Source: an uncultured Rhodospirillales bacterium (GTDB lineage Bacteria; Pseudomonadota; Alphaproteobacteria; Acetobacterales; Acetobacteraceae). From it: 64,000 nt of DNA. The notes under the pieces are model-generated. The model was given only the letters and a program-made list of their open reading frames with translations. It was not told the DNA's origin and did no database searches. The stretch lies in NCBI GenBank assembly GCA_903835235.1, contig CAILMF010000001.1, positions 186,001 to 250,000 of the forward strand, read 5' to 3'. Shown here piece by piece: positions 1-8,646 of the stretch; positions within the stretch are counted from its first letter, which is position 1; the number at the start of each line of letters is the position of its first letter. The position numbers and the translations under genes were made by a program.

Positions 1-3000
1 AGTCCTGGTAGCGGTCATCCTCGAACCAGGTGCGGGCGATGTCGCTGGCCTTCTGGCCGACGGTGACGACCTGCAGGCCGATCACGTCGCGGCCGTCCTC
101 GATATCGGTGATGAAGTCGGCGATGCATTCGCCGTCCTGCTTCGGCTGCCGCGGCAGGGTGAAGCGGATGGCCTCGCTGCCATCCTCGTGGAACAGCACC
201 AGGTCGTTGCCCTGGCCGGCGCACTTCCAGTAGCCGTAGATCGCCTGCGGCCTGAGGATGTCCTGCTCATCGGTCAGCGCCAGCATGCGCTTCAGCACCG
301 GGCGAAGTTCCTGCTTGGCCCAGCCCAAAAAGTCTTCCAGCGACTTGCCCTGCTTCCGGAAGCCCCACTGGAATTGGTACAGGCTGCGTTCGTTGATGAA
401 GGGGATGATAGCCTTCGGCACGCTTTCCAGCACGCGGGCACCCCAGAAGGGGGGCGTCGGTGTTGTGGTGCCCGCCTGCAACCCGCGGCGGCGGGTTTGC
501 GCATAGCCGATATCGACAGGCGCGAAGCCGCGCGGGTCGGCCTGGCCCAGCGTGCGGCTCTCGTTCCGCGCCTTGCCGACGCGCTTCTTCTGCACCGCGG
601 CCAGGTAGTCATCGAAGCCGTTGCCGGTGACCTTGTCCATCAGGTGCAGGCCGTCGAAGGCATCCCGCGCATAGGCCACGCGGCCGCTGGTCTCGCCGCC
701 GGCATAGGCGCGGACGCAGTCATCCTCCACGTAGTTGCGGGTCAGCGCGGCGCCGCCCAGCAGCACCGGCACGTCCAGTCCCTGGCGGGCCATCTCCTCC
801 AGGTTCTCGCGCATCACCACGGTGGATTTCACCAGCAGGCCGGACATGCCGATGGCATGCGCCTTATGGGTCTTCACCGCGGCGACCATGTCCGCCAGCG
901 GGACCTTGATGCCCAGGTTGACCACGCGGTAGCCGTTGTTGGTCAGGATGATGTCGACCAGGTTCTTGCCGATGTCGTGCACGTCGCCCTTCACCGTGGC
1001 GAGGACGATGGTGCCCTTCTCCTGGCCCTCGATCTTCTCCATGAAGGGTTCCAGATAGGCCACCGCCGCCTTCATCGTCTCCGCTGATTGCAGCACGAAG
1101 GGCAGCTGCATCTTGCCGGCGCCGAACAGCTCGCCGACCACCTTCATGCCGTCCAGCAGCACGTCGTTGATGATGGAGAGCGGCGTGTTGCCCTGGTCCA
1201 GCGCGGCCTGCAACTCCTCGCCCAGGCCCTTGCGGTCGCCATCGACGATGCGGTCCTTGAGGCGCCCTTCCACCGTCTCGGCGCGCACCTTCTTGACGTT
1301 GTCGGCCGCCTTCCGGCCGGAGAAGATTTCCAGCACCTTCTGCAAGGGGTCATAGCCTTCGCTGCGGCGGTCGAAGATCAGGTCTTCCACCACCTGCACT
1401 TCCTCCGGCGGGATCAGGTGCAACGGCTTGATCTTGCTGACGTGGACGATGGCGCCGGTCATGCCGGCCTTCACCGCGTGGTCGAGGAACACGCTGTTCA
1501 GCACGTGCCGCGCCGCCGGGTTCAGGCCGAAGCTGATGTTGGACAGGCCAAGCACGATCTGCACATCCGGGAATTCGTCCCGGATCATGCGGATGCCTTC
1601 CAGCGTCCACTGGCCCAGCTTGCGGTCGTCCTCGTTACCCGTCGCAATGGTGAAGGTCAGCGGGTCGATCATCAGGTCGCTCTGCGGCAATCCGTATTTG
1701 TTGCAGGCGAAATCGATCAGGCGGCGGGCGATGCGCAGCTTGTCTTCGGCGGTCTTCGCCATGCCGACTTCGTCGATGGTCAGCGCGATGACGCCGGCGC
1801 CGAACTTCTTGGCAAGGATCAGCCGGTCGATGGCCGCCTGCTCGCCATCCTCGAAGTTGATGGAGTTGATGATCGGCTTGCCGCCATGCAGCTTCAGCGC
1901 CGCCTCGATGACGGGCGTTTCCGTGGAGTCGATGACCAGGGGCGCGTTCACGCTGGAGGTGAAGCGGGTGATGACCTCGCTCATCTCGGCCATTTCGTCG
2001 CGGCCAACGAAGGCGGTGCAGATGTCCAGGCTGTTGCTGGCCTCGGCCACCTGTTCGCGGCCGATGGCGACGCAACCATCCCAGTCATGCGCCGCCTGGC
2101 GTTCCCGCCATGCCTTTGACCCATTGGCGTTGCAGCGTTCGCCGATGGAGAAGTAGGCGTTTTCCTGCCGCAGGCTGACCGCGCCATACAGGCTGGCGAC
2201 GGATGGCACCCAGTAATGCTTGCGCGCCGCCGGTGTGGGGCGATAGCCCTTGCCCACCTTGCGCAGCATGGCGTCCAGCCCCTGGATGTGCGGAATGGAG
2301 GTGCCGCAGCAGCCGCCGATCAGGTTGAAGCCGTCCTCCAGGACGAAGCGTTCCATCCAGCTGGCCATCTCGGCAGCGCCGAGGGGATAGTGGGTCTGGC
2401 CGTCCACCAGTTCCGGCAGGCCGGCATTGGGCTGCACGCTCAGCAGGCCCGGCCAGTTCTGGCTCAGCCACTTCACGTGCTCGGCCATTTCCTGCGGGCC
2501 GGTGGCGCAGTTCAGGCCAATCAAGGGCACGTCCAGCGCATGCACCACGGTGGCCGCGGCAGCGATATCGGGGCCGACCAGCAGCGTGCCGGTGGTTTCC
2601 ACCGTCACCTGCACGAAGATGGGTATGTCGCTGTTGGCCGCCTTGCGCGCGGCCTTGGCGGCGTTGACCGCGGCCTTGATGAACAGCGTGTCCTGGTTGG
2701 TCTCGGTCAGCAGTGCGTCGGCACCGCCGGCGATCAGGCCGCGGCATTGCTCCTGCAATGCGGCTTCCAGTGCATCGTAGCTGATGTGGCCGAGCGAGGG
2801 CAGCTTGGTGCCCGGGCCGATATCGCCGATGACCCAGCGGTCGCGGCCATCGGCGAAGGTCTCGGCCGCCTCCCGCGCCAGTTCCACCGCGTTCTTGTTG
2901 ATCTCGAAGGCGCGCTCGGTCAGGTCGAACTCGCCCAGCGTCACCGGGGAGCCGCCAAAGGTGTTGGTCAGCACCATGTCGCTGCCGGCTTCGTAGTAGC

Positions 3001-3178
3001 CGCGGTGGATTTCACGCACCAGGTCGGGGCGGGAGAGCACCAGCACGTCGGTGCAGTTCTCGCGGCCCCAATAGTCCTTCTCGATATCGAGCGTCAGTGC
3101 CTGGACGCGGCTGCCCATGCCGCCGTCGCACAGCAGTACTCGGTCACGCAGGGCGTCAAGCAGATGGGGGCGGGACAT
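1..3178 (-). CDS. metH: Cobalamin-dependent methionine synthase MetH (3' end outside window)
   Basis: Transfers the methyl group of 5-methyl-tetrahydrofolate to homocysteine through cobalamin. The start MSRPHLLDAL at 3178 opens the homocysteine-binding barrel, whose zinc ligands are visible as Cys in NCATG (about residue 224) and the Cys pair in GGCCGTS (about 290-291). A pterin-binding domain follows. The cobalamin domain carries DVHDIGKNLV, with the cobalt-ligating His near residue 734. About 1059 codons are present and the reading frame runs off the window edge inside the AdoMet activation domain, so this is an edge truncation, not a broken gene. It lies 17 bp downstream of the ArsR-methyltransferase gene, so the two are probably co-transcribed from the 4150-4191 region. 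Confidence 0.96.
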   Translation of the reverse strand, partial: MSRPHLLDALRDRVLLCDGGMGSRVQALTLDIEKDYWGRENCTDVLVLSRPDLVREIHRGYYEAGSDMVLTNTFGGSPVTLGEFDLTERAFEINKNAVELAREAAETFADGRDRWVIGDIGPGTKLPSLGHISYDALEAALQEQCRGLIAGGADALLTETNQDTLFIKAAVNAAKAARKAANSDIPIFVQVTVETTGTLLVGPDIAAAATVVHALDVPLIGLNCATGPQEMAEHVKWLSQNWPGLLSVQPNAGLPELVDGQTHYPLGAAEMASWMERFVLEDGFNLIGGCCGTSIPHIQGLDAMLRKVGKGYRPTPAARKHYWVPSVASLYGAVSLRQENAYFSIGERCNANGSKAWRERQAAHDWDGCVAIGREQVAEASNSLDICTAFVGRDEMAEMSEVITRFTSSVNAPLVIDSTETPVIEAALKLHGGKPIINSINFEDGEQAAIDRLILAKKFGAGVIALTIDEVGMAKTAEDKLRIARRLIDFACNKYGLPQSDLMIDPLTFTIATGNEDDRKLGQWTLEGIRMIRDEFPDVQIVLGLSNISFGLNPAARHVLNSVFLDHAVKAGMTGAIVHVSKIKPLHLIPPEEVQVVEDLIFDRRSEGYDPLQKVLEIFSGRKAADNVKKVRAETVEGRLKDRIVDGDRKGLGEELQAALDQGNTPLSIINDVLLDGMKVVGELFGAGKMQLPFVLQSAETMKAAVAYLEPFMEKIEGQEKGTIVLATVKGDVHDIGKNLVDIILTNNGYRVVNLGIKVPLADMVAAVKTHKAHAIGMSGLLVKSTVVMRENLEEMARQGLDVPVLLGGAALTRNYVEDDCVRAYAGGETSGRVAYARDAFDGLHLMDKVTGNGFDDYLAAVQKKRVGKARNESRTLGQADPRGFAPVDIGYAQTRRRGLQAGTTTPTPPFWGARVLESVPKAIIPFINERSLYQFQWGFRKQGKSLEDFLGWAKQELRPVLKRMLALTDEQDILRPQAIYGYWKCAGQGNDLVLFHEDGSEAIRFTLPRQPKQDGECIADFITDIEDGRDVIGLQVVTVGQKASDIARTWFEDDRYQD

Positions 3179-3195
3179 GGGATATTCCGTCTCGA

Positions 3196-4149
3196 TCAGA
3201 AGGTCAGGGCCGGCACCGGCGAGGTCGCCATGCCGGGAATGCGGCGCGCCAGCCAAAGGCGCACCTCAAGGGGGCCAGCCACCGAAACCGGCGACAGCAC
3301 GGCGCAGCCGGCGGCACCCAGCCAGCCGGCCATGGCGGCATCATCAAAGCCAGGCCAGCGATGCGCGTGCTTCGCCAGCAGCTCGCCGCGCTGATGCGGG
3401 CCCAGGTCGGCGATCAGCAGCAGGCCATCCGGGCGCAGCACGCGGGCGGCTTCGGCAATCGCCGCGCCGGGGTCTTCCGCGTAGTGCAGCACCATCTGCA
3501 TGGCCACCACGTCGAAATCGGCATCCGGCAGCGGCAGGCGGTACATGTCGGCCTGGCGCACGGCACAGCGCGCGGCCAGGCCGCGTTCGGCCAGGCGGGC
3601 ACGGGCCAGGTGCAGCATGTCGCGGCTGGCATCCACGCCCAGGGCGCGGGCGGTGCGCGGCGCCACCAGTTCCAGCAGCCGGCCAGTGCCGGTGCCGATG
3701 TCCAGCAGCGCCTGGATCCGCCCCGGCAGCAGCGCGACAATCGCCTGCTCGATCTCGGCGGCGGGCAGGCCCAGCGCGCGCAGTTCATCCCAGTCCGCTC
3801 CATCCCGGCGGAAGACGGCGCTGGCCTCGCGGGCACGCTCGGCGGCCAGGCGCACGGCCTGCCTGCGGTCGGCGACCAGGGTCTGGTCATCCTCCGGCAG
3901 GCGGGCCAGCAGGGTGTGCACCAGGTCGGCCCCGGCCGGCACCTGGAAGAAGACGTTGACCCCCTCCGGCAGGCGGGCGAGCAAACCAGCCTCGACCAGA
4001 AGCTTCAGGTGGCGGGACAGGCGCGGCTGGCTCTGGCCCAGCACGTCGCACAGGTCGGTCACGCAGAAGGCGCCGCGGGCGCACAGCGCAAGCAGCCGCA
4101 GCCGGGTCGGCTCGGCAGCGGCGCGCAGCTGGGCCAGCAGGTGTTCCAT
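3196..4149 (-). CDS. ArsR-family regulator fused to SAM-dependent methyltransferase
   Basis: The 317-residue protein has an ArsR-type winged helix (about residues 8-68; recognition-helix region QPRLSRHLKLL) followed by a class I methyltransferase fold with motif I DIGTGTGR at 150-157 and a later VLRPDGLLLIADL strand. The usual metal-binding cysteines of ArsR/SmtB sensors are not obvious, so the effector is more likely a methionine-cycle metabolite such as SAM or SAH bound by the second domain (inference). Its position just upstream of metH fits a role like that of the ArsR-type SahR regulators of methionine metabolism. Whether the methyltransferase domain is catalytic cannot be told from the sequence. 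Confidence 0.9.
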   Translation of the reverse strand: MEHLLAQLRAAAEPTRLRLLALCARGAFCVTDLCDVLGQSQPRLSRHLKLLVEAGLLARLPEGVNVFFQVPAGADLVHTLLARLPEDDQTLVADRRQAVRLAAERAREASAVFRRDGADWDELRALGLPAAEIEQAIVALLPGRIQALLDIGTGTGRLLELVAPRTARALGVDASRDMLHLARARLAERGLAARCAVRQADMYRLPLPDADFDVVAMQMVLHYAEDPGAAIAEAARVLRPDGLLLIADLGPHQRGELLAKHAHRWPGFDDAAMAGWLGAAGCAVLSPVSVAGPLEVRLWLARRIPGMATSPVPALTF

Positions 4150-4161
4150 GACCTTGCCAAT

Positions 4162-4183
4162 GACATAAATATATCCTTATGTC
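4162..4183. promoter_or_regulatory. Palindromic operator candidate between ArsR-MTase/metH and a divergent gene
   Basis: GACATAA and TTATGTC form perfect 7-bp arms around an 8-bp AT-rich spacer. The site is an AT island in very GC-rich DNA, 13 bp upstream of the ArsR-methyltransferase start and 9 bp before the divergent small gene at 4192. The size and symmetry fit a dimeric ArsR-family repressor, so autoregulation of the regulator-metH unit, and perhaps of the divergent gene, is likely (inference). Confidence 0.6.
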
Positions 4184-4191
4184 TAGCAGGT

Positions 4192-4563
4192 ATGGCCTGG
4201 AACCTCGACGCCCGCATTCCGCTGACCCTGCTGCCGGACCCCGCGGCGCTGGCCGCCGCGCTGGCCGCGGGGCCGCCGGCCGCCGTGCTGGTGCAGGCGC
4301 CGCCCGGAACGCTGCCGCCAGGCGCGGTGGCGCAGGGCAGCTTCGACGCGCTGATGCCGCATGCGGTGGCCTGTGCCTGCTGCCAGGGCCGCGGCCCCGC
4401 GGCCGAGGCGCTGGACCGGCTGTTCCAGGCGCGGGTGCGCGGCCAGTGCCGCTGGTTCGACCGGCTGCTGGCCCTGGCGGAAACGCCGGAGGCGACGGCG
4501 CTGCTGCACGCCGCGCTGCGGGATGACGCGGTGACGGCGGCGCGGTTCCGGCTGGTGGGCTAA
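4192..4563 (+). CDS. Small conserved-looking protein with a CxCC motif
   Basis: The 123-residue protein starts MAWNLDARIP just after the operator shared with the metH operon. It contains HAVACACCQGRGPAAEALD. A CxCC signature like this is the metal-binding motif of G3E/CobW-type GTPases, but there is no P-loop and the protein is far too short for a GTPase. It may be a stand-alone relative of the motif-bearing part of CobW-like proteins. Sharing an operator region with metH, a cobalamin- and zinc-dependent enzyme, makes a metal or cobalamin link plausible, but this is inference. Confidence 0.6.
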   Translation: MAWNLDARIPLTLLPDPAALAAALAAGPPAAVLVQAPPGTLPPGAVAQGSFDALMPHAVACACCQGRGPAAEALDRLFQARVRGQCRWFDRLLALAETPEATALLHAALRDDAVTAARFRLVG

Positions 4564-4657
4564 CGTCTGATCGTCGCCGGTGGAATCACCGGCGGCGTGA
4601 ATCAGCCGATCAAACAACAGCGTAGAGTCAGCCTGGCGCTGCTGTCTGCGCCGGGCT
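4564..4657 (+). repeat. Composite intergenic repeat: GGAATC-loop hairpin (unit A) plus hairpin B
   Basis: Unit A begins directly after the TAA stop of the upstream gene. CTGAT at 4567-4571 pairs with ATCAG at 4601-4605, and CGCCGGTG/CACCGGCG (4575-4582/4587-4594) closes a GAAT loop. Hairpin B has arms AGCCTGGCGC (4630-4639) and GCGCCGGGCT (4648-4657) around TGCTGTCT, with one wobble pair. A close copy lies at 11158-11255. It sits between convergent genes and could also act as a transcription terminator. Confidence 0.8.
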
Positions 4658-4661
4658 GTCT

Positions 4662-5474
4662 CTAAAGCCCCAGCCGCCCCCACAGCGCGCGTTCCTCGGC
4701 CACCGCCAACAGGGCTTCGGCCGAAAGCCCGGGCATCAGGCGCGAGAGCAACCCACGCCGGCGCCCGCCGAAGACCACCAGGTCAACCCTCGGGCCATAG
4801 CGCCGTCGCGCCTCGCTGCGGATTTCGCCCAACCCATCCGCCAGGCCCAGTTCCACGGCGCGGCGGCCGGCCCAGAAGCGGCCGGTGAACAGTTCCTCGG
4901 CCGGCGCCGTCAACCTGGCGCCGCGGCGTTCCACCACCCAGGCGCGGAACTCCGCGTGCAACTCGGCCAGCAACGCGTCCAGCCGCTCCAGGTCGGCCGG
5001 GCGTTCCGGGCCGAAGGGGTCCCAGAAGCTCTTTTCCGTGCCCGCCGTCCGCAGCCGGCGTTCCACCCCCAGCTTGGCCATGGCGCCGCCGAAGCCGAAG
5101 CCCTGGGAGATGACGCCGATGGAGCCCAGGATGCTGCCGGGGTCGGCGATGATCTCATCCGCCGCGCAGGCCAGCCAATAGCCGCCGGAGGCCGCGGCAT
5201 CCTCGACGAAGGCCACCACCGGCAGCTTCTTCTCCTCGGCCAGGGCGCGGATGCGCTGGGCGATCAGGCTGGACTGCACCGGCGACCCGCCGGGCGAGTT
5301 GATGACGAGGAAGACGGCGCGGGCCCGGCGCAGGCTGAAGGCGCGCTGCAATACGGGCGCCAGGCTGGCCAGGTTCAGCGCCTGGCCGGCGACCGGGCTG
5401 GCGCTGGCCATGATGGCACCGTGCAGCCGCACCACGGCGACGCGCGGGGCGCGGGACAGGAAGGGCAGGTTCAT
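4662..5474 (-). CDS. S49 family serine peptidase (SohB/SppA-like)
   Basis: The 270-residue protein is a signal-peptide-peptidase-type enzyme of the short form. The nucleophile is Ser96 in AAASGGYWLA and the general base is Lys148 in TAGTEKSFWD; the 52-residue spacing is that of the Ser-Lys dyad of the family. INSPGGSP at about 59-65 is the conserved glycine-rich turn before the active site. No clear N-terminal membrane anchor is present, as the protein starts MNLPFLSRAPRVAVVRLHG, so it may be cytoplasmic or peripheral. The start at 5474 was chosen because it directly precedes the first beta strand of the fold. It is divergent from the esterase gene at 5557. Confidence 0.9.
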   Translation of the reverse strand: MNLPFLSRAPRVAVVRLHGAIMASASPVAGQALNLASLAPVLQRAFSLRRARAVFLVINSPGGSPVQSSLIAQRIRALAEEKKLPVVAFVEDAAASGGYWLACAADEIIADPGSILGSIGVISQGFGFGGAMAKLGVERRLRTAGTEKSFWDPFGPERPADLERLDALLAELHAEFRAWVVERRGARLTAPAEELFTGRFWAGRRAVELGLADGLGEIRSEARRRYGPRVDLVVFGGRRRGLLSRLMPGLSAEALLAVAEERALWGRLGL

Positions 5475-5556
5475 GCCCGGGAAGATGCGCCCGCCGGCGC
5501 CGGGAACAAGCCCGGCCGGCCCGCGTTCCGCCGCAACAGGTCTCGGAAGGCACAAA

Positions 5557-6702
5557 ATGATCATTCGCCCCCTCCTCTCGCGTCGCGCCACGGTTCTGAG
5601 CGCGCTGGCGCTCGGCGGTTGCTCCACCGCGGCCATGGACCTCTCCGGCACCGGCACGGTCGCGGGGCAGCAGGCGCTGGGCGGCCCCGGCGCGGCGCGG
5701 CAGACGGCACAGTCGGCCGACCGGCCAATGGGCCAGGTGGTGCAGGCCTTCATCGACCTTGGCGCCAAGCCGGTTGCGACCTTGACGGTGGAACAGGCCC
5801 GGCGCCAGCCGAGCATGGCCGATGCGGTGCGCCGCGTGCAGCAGCAGCGCGGCCAGGACCAGGCGCCGCAGCCGCTGGCCTCGGTGCGGGATATCAGCAT
5901 CCCCGGCCCGGCCGGCGCCATCGCCGCGCGCATCTATTCCCCGGCGCCGGATGGCAGCGGCGGCCGTGCCCCGTTGATCGTGTATTTCCACGGCGGCGGC
6001 TGGGTGATCGCGGGGCTGGATGCCTACGACGCCTCGGCCCGCGCCCTGGCGGCGCAGACCGGGGCGGTGGTGCTCTCGGCGCATTACCGCCAGGCGCCGG
6101 AACACAAATTCCCGGCGGCGCATGACGACGCGCTGTTCGCCTGGTCCTGGGCCATCAGTCATGCCGAACAGCTTGGCGCCGACCGCACCCGCGTTGCCGT
6201 GGCGGGCGAAAGCGCCGGCGGCAACCTGGCGATCTCGGTGGCCATGGCTGCGCGCGACCAGCGGCTGCCGCGGCCGGTGCACATGCTGCTGGTCTATCCG
6301 GTGGCGGGCACGGACACGCGCACGGCCTCCTACCTGGAGAATACCGCGGCCGTGCCGCTGGGGCGCGACGACATCCTGTGGTTCGTCGACAAGCTGACCA
6401 ACTCGCCGCTCGATTTGCAGGACCCGCGGTTGGACGTGGTGGAGAAGGCCAATCTGCGCGGCCTGCCGCCAGCCACCATCATCAACGCCGGCATCGACCC
6501 GCTGCGGTCCGACGGCGAGCTGCTGGCGCGCAAGCTGCAGGCGGCCGGGGTGCCGGCGATGCAGCGGACCTGGCCGGGCGCGGTGCATGAGTTCTTCGGC
6601 ACCGCCGCCGTGGTGTCGGAAGCCGCGGAGGCACAGGCGATGGCGGCGCAGCGGCTGCGCGATGCCTTCGGCCGCGGGCGGCTGCCGTTGGCGGGGCTGT
6701 AG
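5557..6702 (+). CDS. Lipoprotein-type alpha/beta hydrolase (HSL-like esterase)
   Basis: The 381-residue protein belongs to the hormone-sensitive-lipase/alpha-beta-hydrolase-3 type. HGGG at 145-148 forms the oxyanion hole, GESAGG holds Ser219, Asp314 sits in GIDPLRSDG and His344 in AVHEFFG. The N-terminus MIIRPLLSRRATVLSALALGGC has a basic head, a hydrophobic core and a lipobox-like LGGC, so Cys22 may be lipidated and the enzyme exported. It likely hydrolyses short-chain carboxylic esters; the natural substrate is unknown. A GGAATC-loop repeat follows the gene. Confidence 0.9.
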   Translation: MIIRPLLSRRATVLSALALGGCSTAAMDLSGTGTVAGQQALGGPGAARQTAQSADRPMGQVVQAFIDLGAKPVATLTVEQARRQPSMADAVRRVQQQRGQDQAPQPLASVRDISIPGPAGAIAARIYSPAPDGSGGRAPLIVYFHGGGWVIAGLDAYDASARALAAQTGAVVLSAHYRQAPEHKFPAAHDDALFAWSWAISHAEQLGADRTRVAVAGESAGGNLAISVAMAARDQRLPRPVHMLLVYPVAGTDTRTASYLENTAAVPLGRDDILWFVDKLTNSPLDLQDPRLDVVEKANLRGLPPATIINAGIDPLRSDGELLARKLQAAGVPAMQRTWPGAVHEFFGTAAVVSEAAEAQAMAAQRLRDAFGRGRLPLAGL

Positions 6703-6715
6703 CGCCCCGCCGCCA

Positions 6716-6761
6716 GAGCACTCTCAGTTTTGCTGGAATCAGCCGAACGGATGGCTTGCTC
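6716..6761. repeat. Degenerate copy of the ATCCGTT-type (unit B) palindromic repeat
   Basis: GAGCA at the left end pairs with TGCTC at the right end, and GCTG (6732-6735) and CAGC (6740-6743) enclose the GAAT loop. The right half keeps the GAACGGAT..CTTGCTC string of the intact copies at 13.7 and 18.5 kb, while the left half has diverged. It lies between the convergent esterase and chemoreceptor genes. The rest of the 6703-6861 gap shows no other clear feature. Confidence 0.65.
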
Positions 6762-6861
6762 TGCAACCCGTTGGAGTGACGGCCGCGGCGCTGTGGCCGG
6801 CGGTCACCGCGGCGAGCGGGCTGGCCCTTGCACCCGGCCAGCACGGCAGGCGGGTTCCGCC

Positions 6862-8556
6862 TCAGGCGGCCTCCCGCAGTTGCTGGGTCAGGGCACCGAT
6901 GGCCTGGCGCAGCGCCTGGCCCTGGCGCGCCACTTCGGCCGCGGCACCACGCATGCCCTGGGCGGCATGGCCCGCGCGCCCCGCGGCCGCATCCACCGCA
7001 CCGATGGTGACAGAAACCCCATCGGTGCCGCGGGCGCCTTCCAGCGCCGCACTGGCAATCTCCCGCGTCGCGGCGGATTGCTGCTCGACGGCAGCGGCGA
7101 TGGCGGTGGCGATCTCGCTGGAGCGGGCGGTGGTGGCGGCGATATCGCCGATGGCGGTGACGGTGCGGGCGGTGGCGGCGCGCATCTGCTCGATCTGGCC
7201 GCCGATCTCGTCCGTGGCGCGGGCGGTCTGCGCCGCCAGGGCCTTCACCTCGCTGGCGACCACGGCGAAGCCCTTGCCATGCTCGCCGGCGCGGGCCGCC
7301 TCGATGGTGGCGTTCAGCGCCAGCAGGTTGGTCTTGCCGGCGATGTCGGCGATCAGCCCCAGCACCTCGCCGATGCGGCGCGCGCCGTCCGTCAGGGCGC
7401 GGATCGTGTCGTCGGTGGCGCGGACCTTCTGCAGCGCCTCGGCCGACATGGCCGCACTTTCGCCGACCCGGCGGGAAATCTCGCAGACCGTCGCGGTCAT
7501 CTCCTCGGCGGCGGCGGCCACGGTCTGCGCGCTGCGGCTGGCGCGGCCGGCGCCCTCGGTGGCGCCGCTGGCCTGGATGACGGTGTCGCTGGCGGCGCCC
7601 GCGGCAGCCTCGGCCGCCTCCGCCATCCGCAGCGACGACTCGTTCAGCGTGCCGGCGATGCCGCCGACGGTGCGCTCGACCTCCTCCGCCAGGGCCAGGG
7701 TGGCGGTGCGCTGGCGGCCGCGAGCCTGGCGGCGCTCCTCGGTGGCCTGCACCTCCATCTCCCGCACCTGCAGGGCCTGGTCGCGGAACACCCCGGTGGC
7801 ACGGGCCATGGCGCCCACCTCGTCCCCGCGCTGGGTATCGCTAACCTCCTCGGCCAGGTCACCGGCGGCGATGCGCTGCATCAGCCGGTGCAGCCGGCCG
7901 AGCGGACGGGCGATGGAGCGGGCCACCAGCAGGGCGGCGACCAGGCCCAGCAGCGCCACGCCGGCCGCGGGCAGCACCAGGCGCCACAGGCTCTCGTGCC
8001 AGGCGGCGTCCAGGTCGTCCATGAACACGCCGGTGCCGATGAACAGGTTCCAGGGGGCGAAGGCCTCGACATGGTTCAGCTTGCGGCGGAACGCGGTCTC
8101 GCCTTCCCTTTGGTAGGCCACGCTCAGCGTGCCGCCGCCGGCGCGGGCCAGGTCGCGCATGTCGCGGATGAACGGGCGGCCGTCGGCGTCGCGCGTTTCC
8201 AGCCGGTTGCGGCCCTCCATCGCCGGCTGCGGCACCGAGACCAGCAGCGTGCCCTCCATGTCGTAGACGAACATGTAGTCATCGCGGTTGTAGCGCATGC
8301 CGCGCACCAGGCCGCGGAACTGGGCGACGGCCTGGTCGCGGGTCAGCGTGCCCGCGCTTTCCTGCGCGTGCAGGGCGCCGGCCATGCCCTTGGCGACCTG
8401 GACGATGCTGGCCAACTGCGCCTGGCGGCCGGCCAGCATGGCCGCGTGCTGTTGGTGCAGCGCCAGGCCGACGATGGCGGCGACCGCCACCGAGAACAGG
8501 ATGGTCAGCGCTTGCAGGCGGAGCGTCAGGGTCAGGCGAGGCAGCTTGAGGCGCAT
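6862..8556 (-). CDS. Methyl-accepting chemotaxis protein with Cache sensor
   Basis: The 564-residue chemoreceptor has a first membrane segment at about 13-33 and a periplasmic single-Cache-like region at about 35-190 ([18 protein letters not shown], later [13 protein letters not shown]). A second membrane segment follows at about 192-212, then a HAMP linker. The cytoplasmic signalling domain has its hairpin tip at 412-440 ([20 protein letters not shown]). Cache domains of this type usually bind small carboxylates or similar ligands, which would fit the abundance of carboxylate-type binding proteins here (inference). No other chemotaxis genes are in the window. Confidence 0.93.
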   Translation of the reverse strand: MRLKLPRLTLTLRLQALTILFSVAVAAIVGLALHQQHAAMLAGRQAQLASIVQVAKGMAGALHAQESAGTLTRDQAVAQFRGLVRGMRYNRDDYMFVYDMEGTLLVSVPQPAMEGRNRLETRDADGRPFIRDMRDLARAGGGTLSVAYQREGETAFRRKLNHVEAFAPWNLFIGTGVFMDDLDAAWHESLWRLVLPAAGVALLGLVAALLVARSIARPLGRLHRLMQRIAAGDLAEEVSDTQRGDEVGAMARATGVFRDQALQVREMEVQATEERRQARGRQRTATLALAEEVERTVGGIAGTLNESSLRMAEAAEAAAGAASDTVIQASGATEGAGRASRSAQTVAAAAEEMTATVCEISRRVGESAAMSAEALQKVRATDDTIRALTDGARRIGEVLGLIADIAGKTNLLALNATIEAARAGEHGKGFAVVASEVKALAAQTARATDEIGGQIEQMRAATARTVTAIGDIAATTARSSEIATAIAAAVEQQSAATREIASAALEGARGTDGVSVTIGAVDAAAGRAGHAAQGMRGAAAEVARQGQALRQAIGALTQQLREAA

Positions 8557-8646
8557 GGCGTCATCCGATGGTTTGCTTCACCGGATCATGCGCTCCCGCG
8601 GTAAACGTGAAGTTTGTATACTGCACGCCTTCTGCAATGGGCGGCG

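Noticed and set aside
188-2119. Long open frames on the plus strand opposite metH
   Set aside because: They are antisense shadows caused by high GC content; their translations are His/Gln/Val-rich without family motifs, whereas the minus frame encodes a complete MetH.
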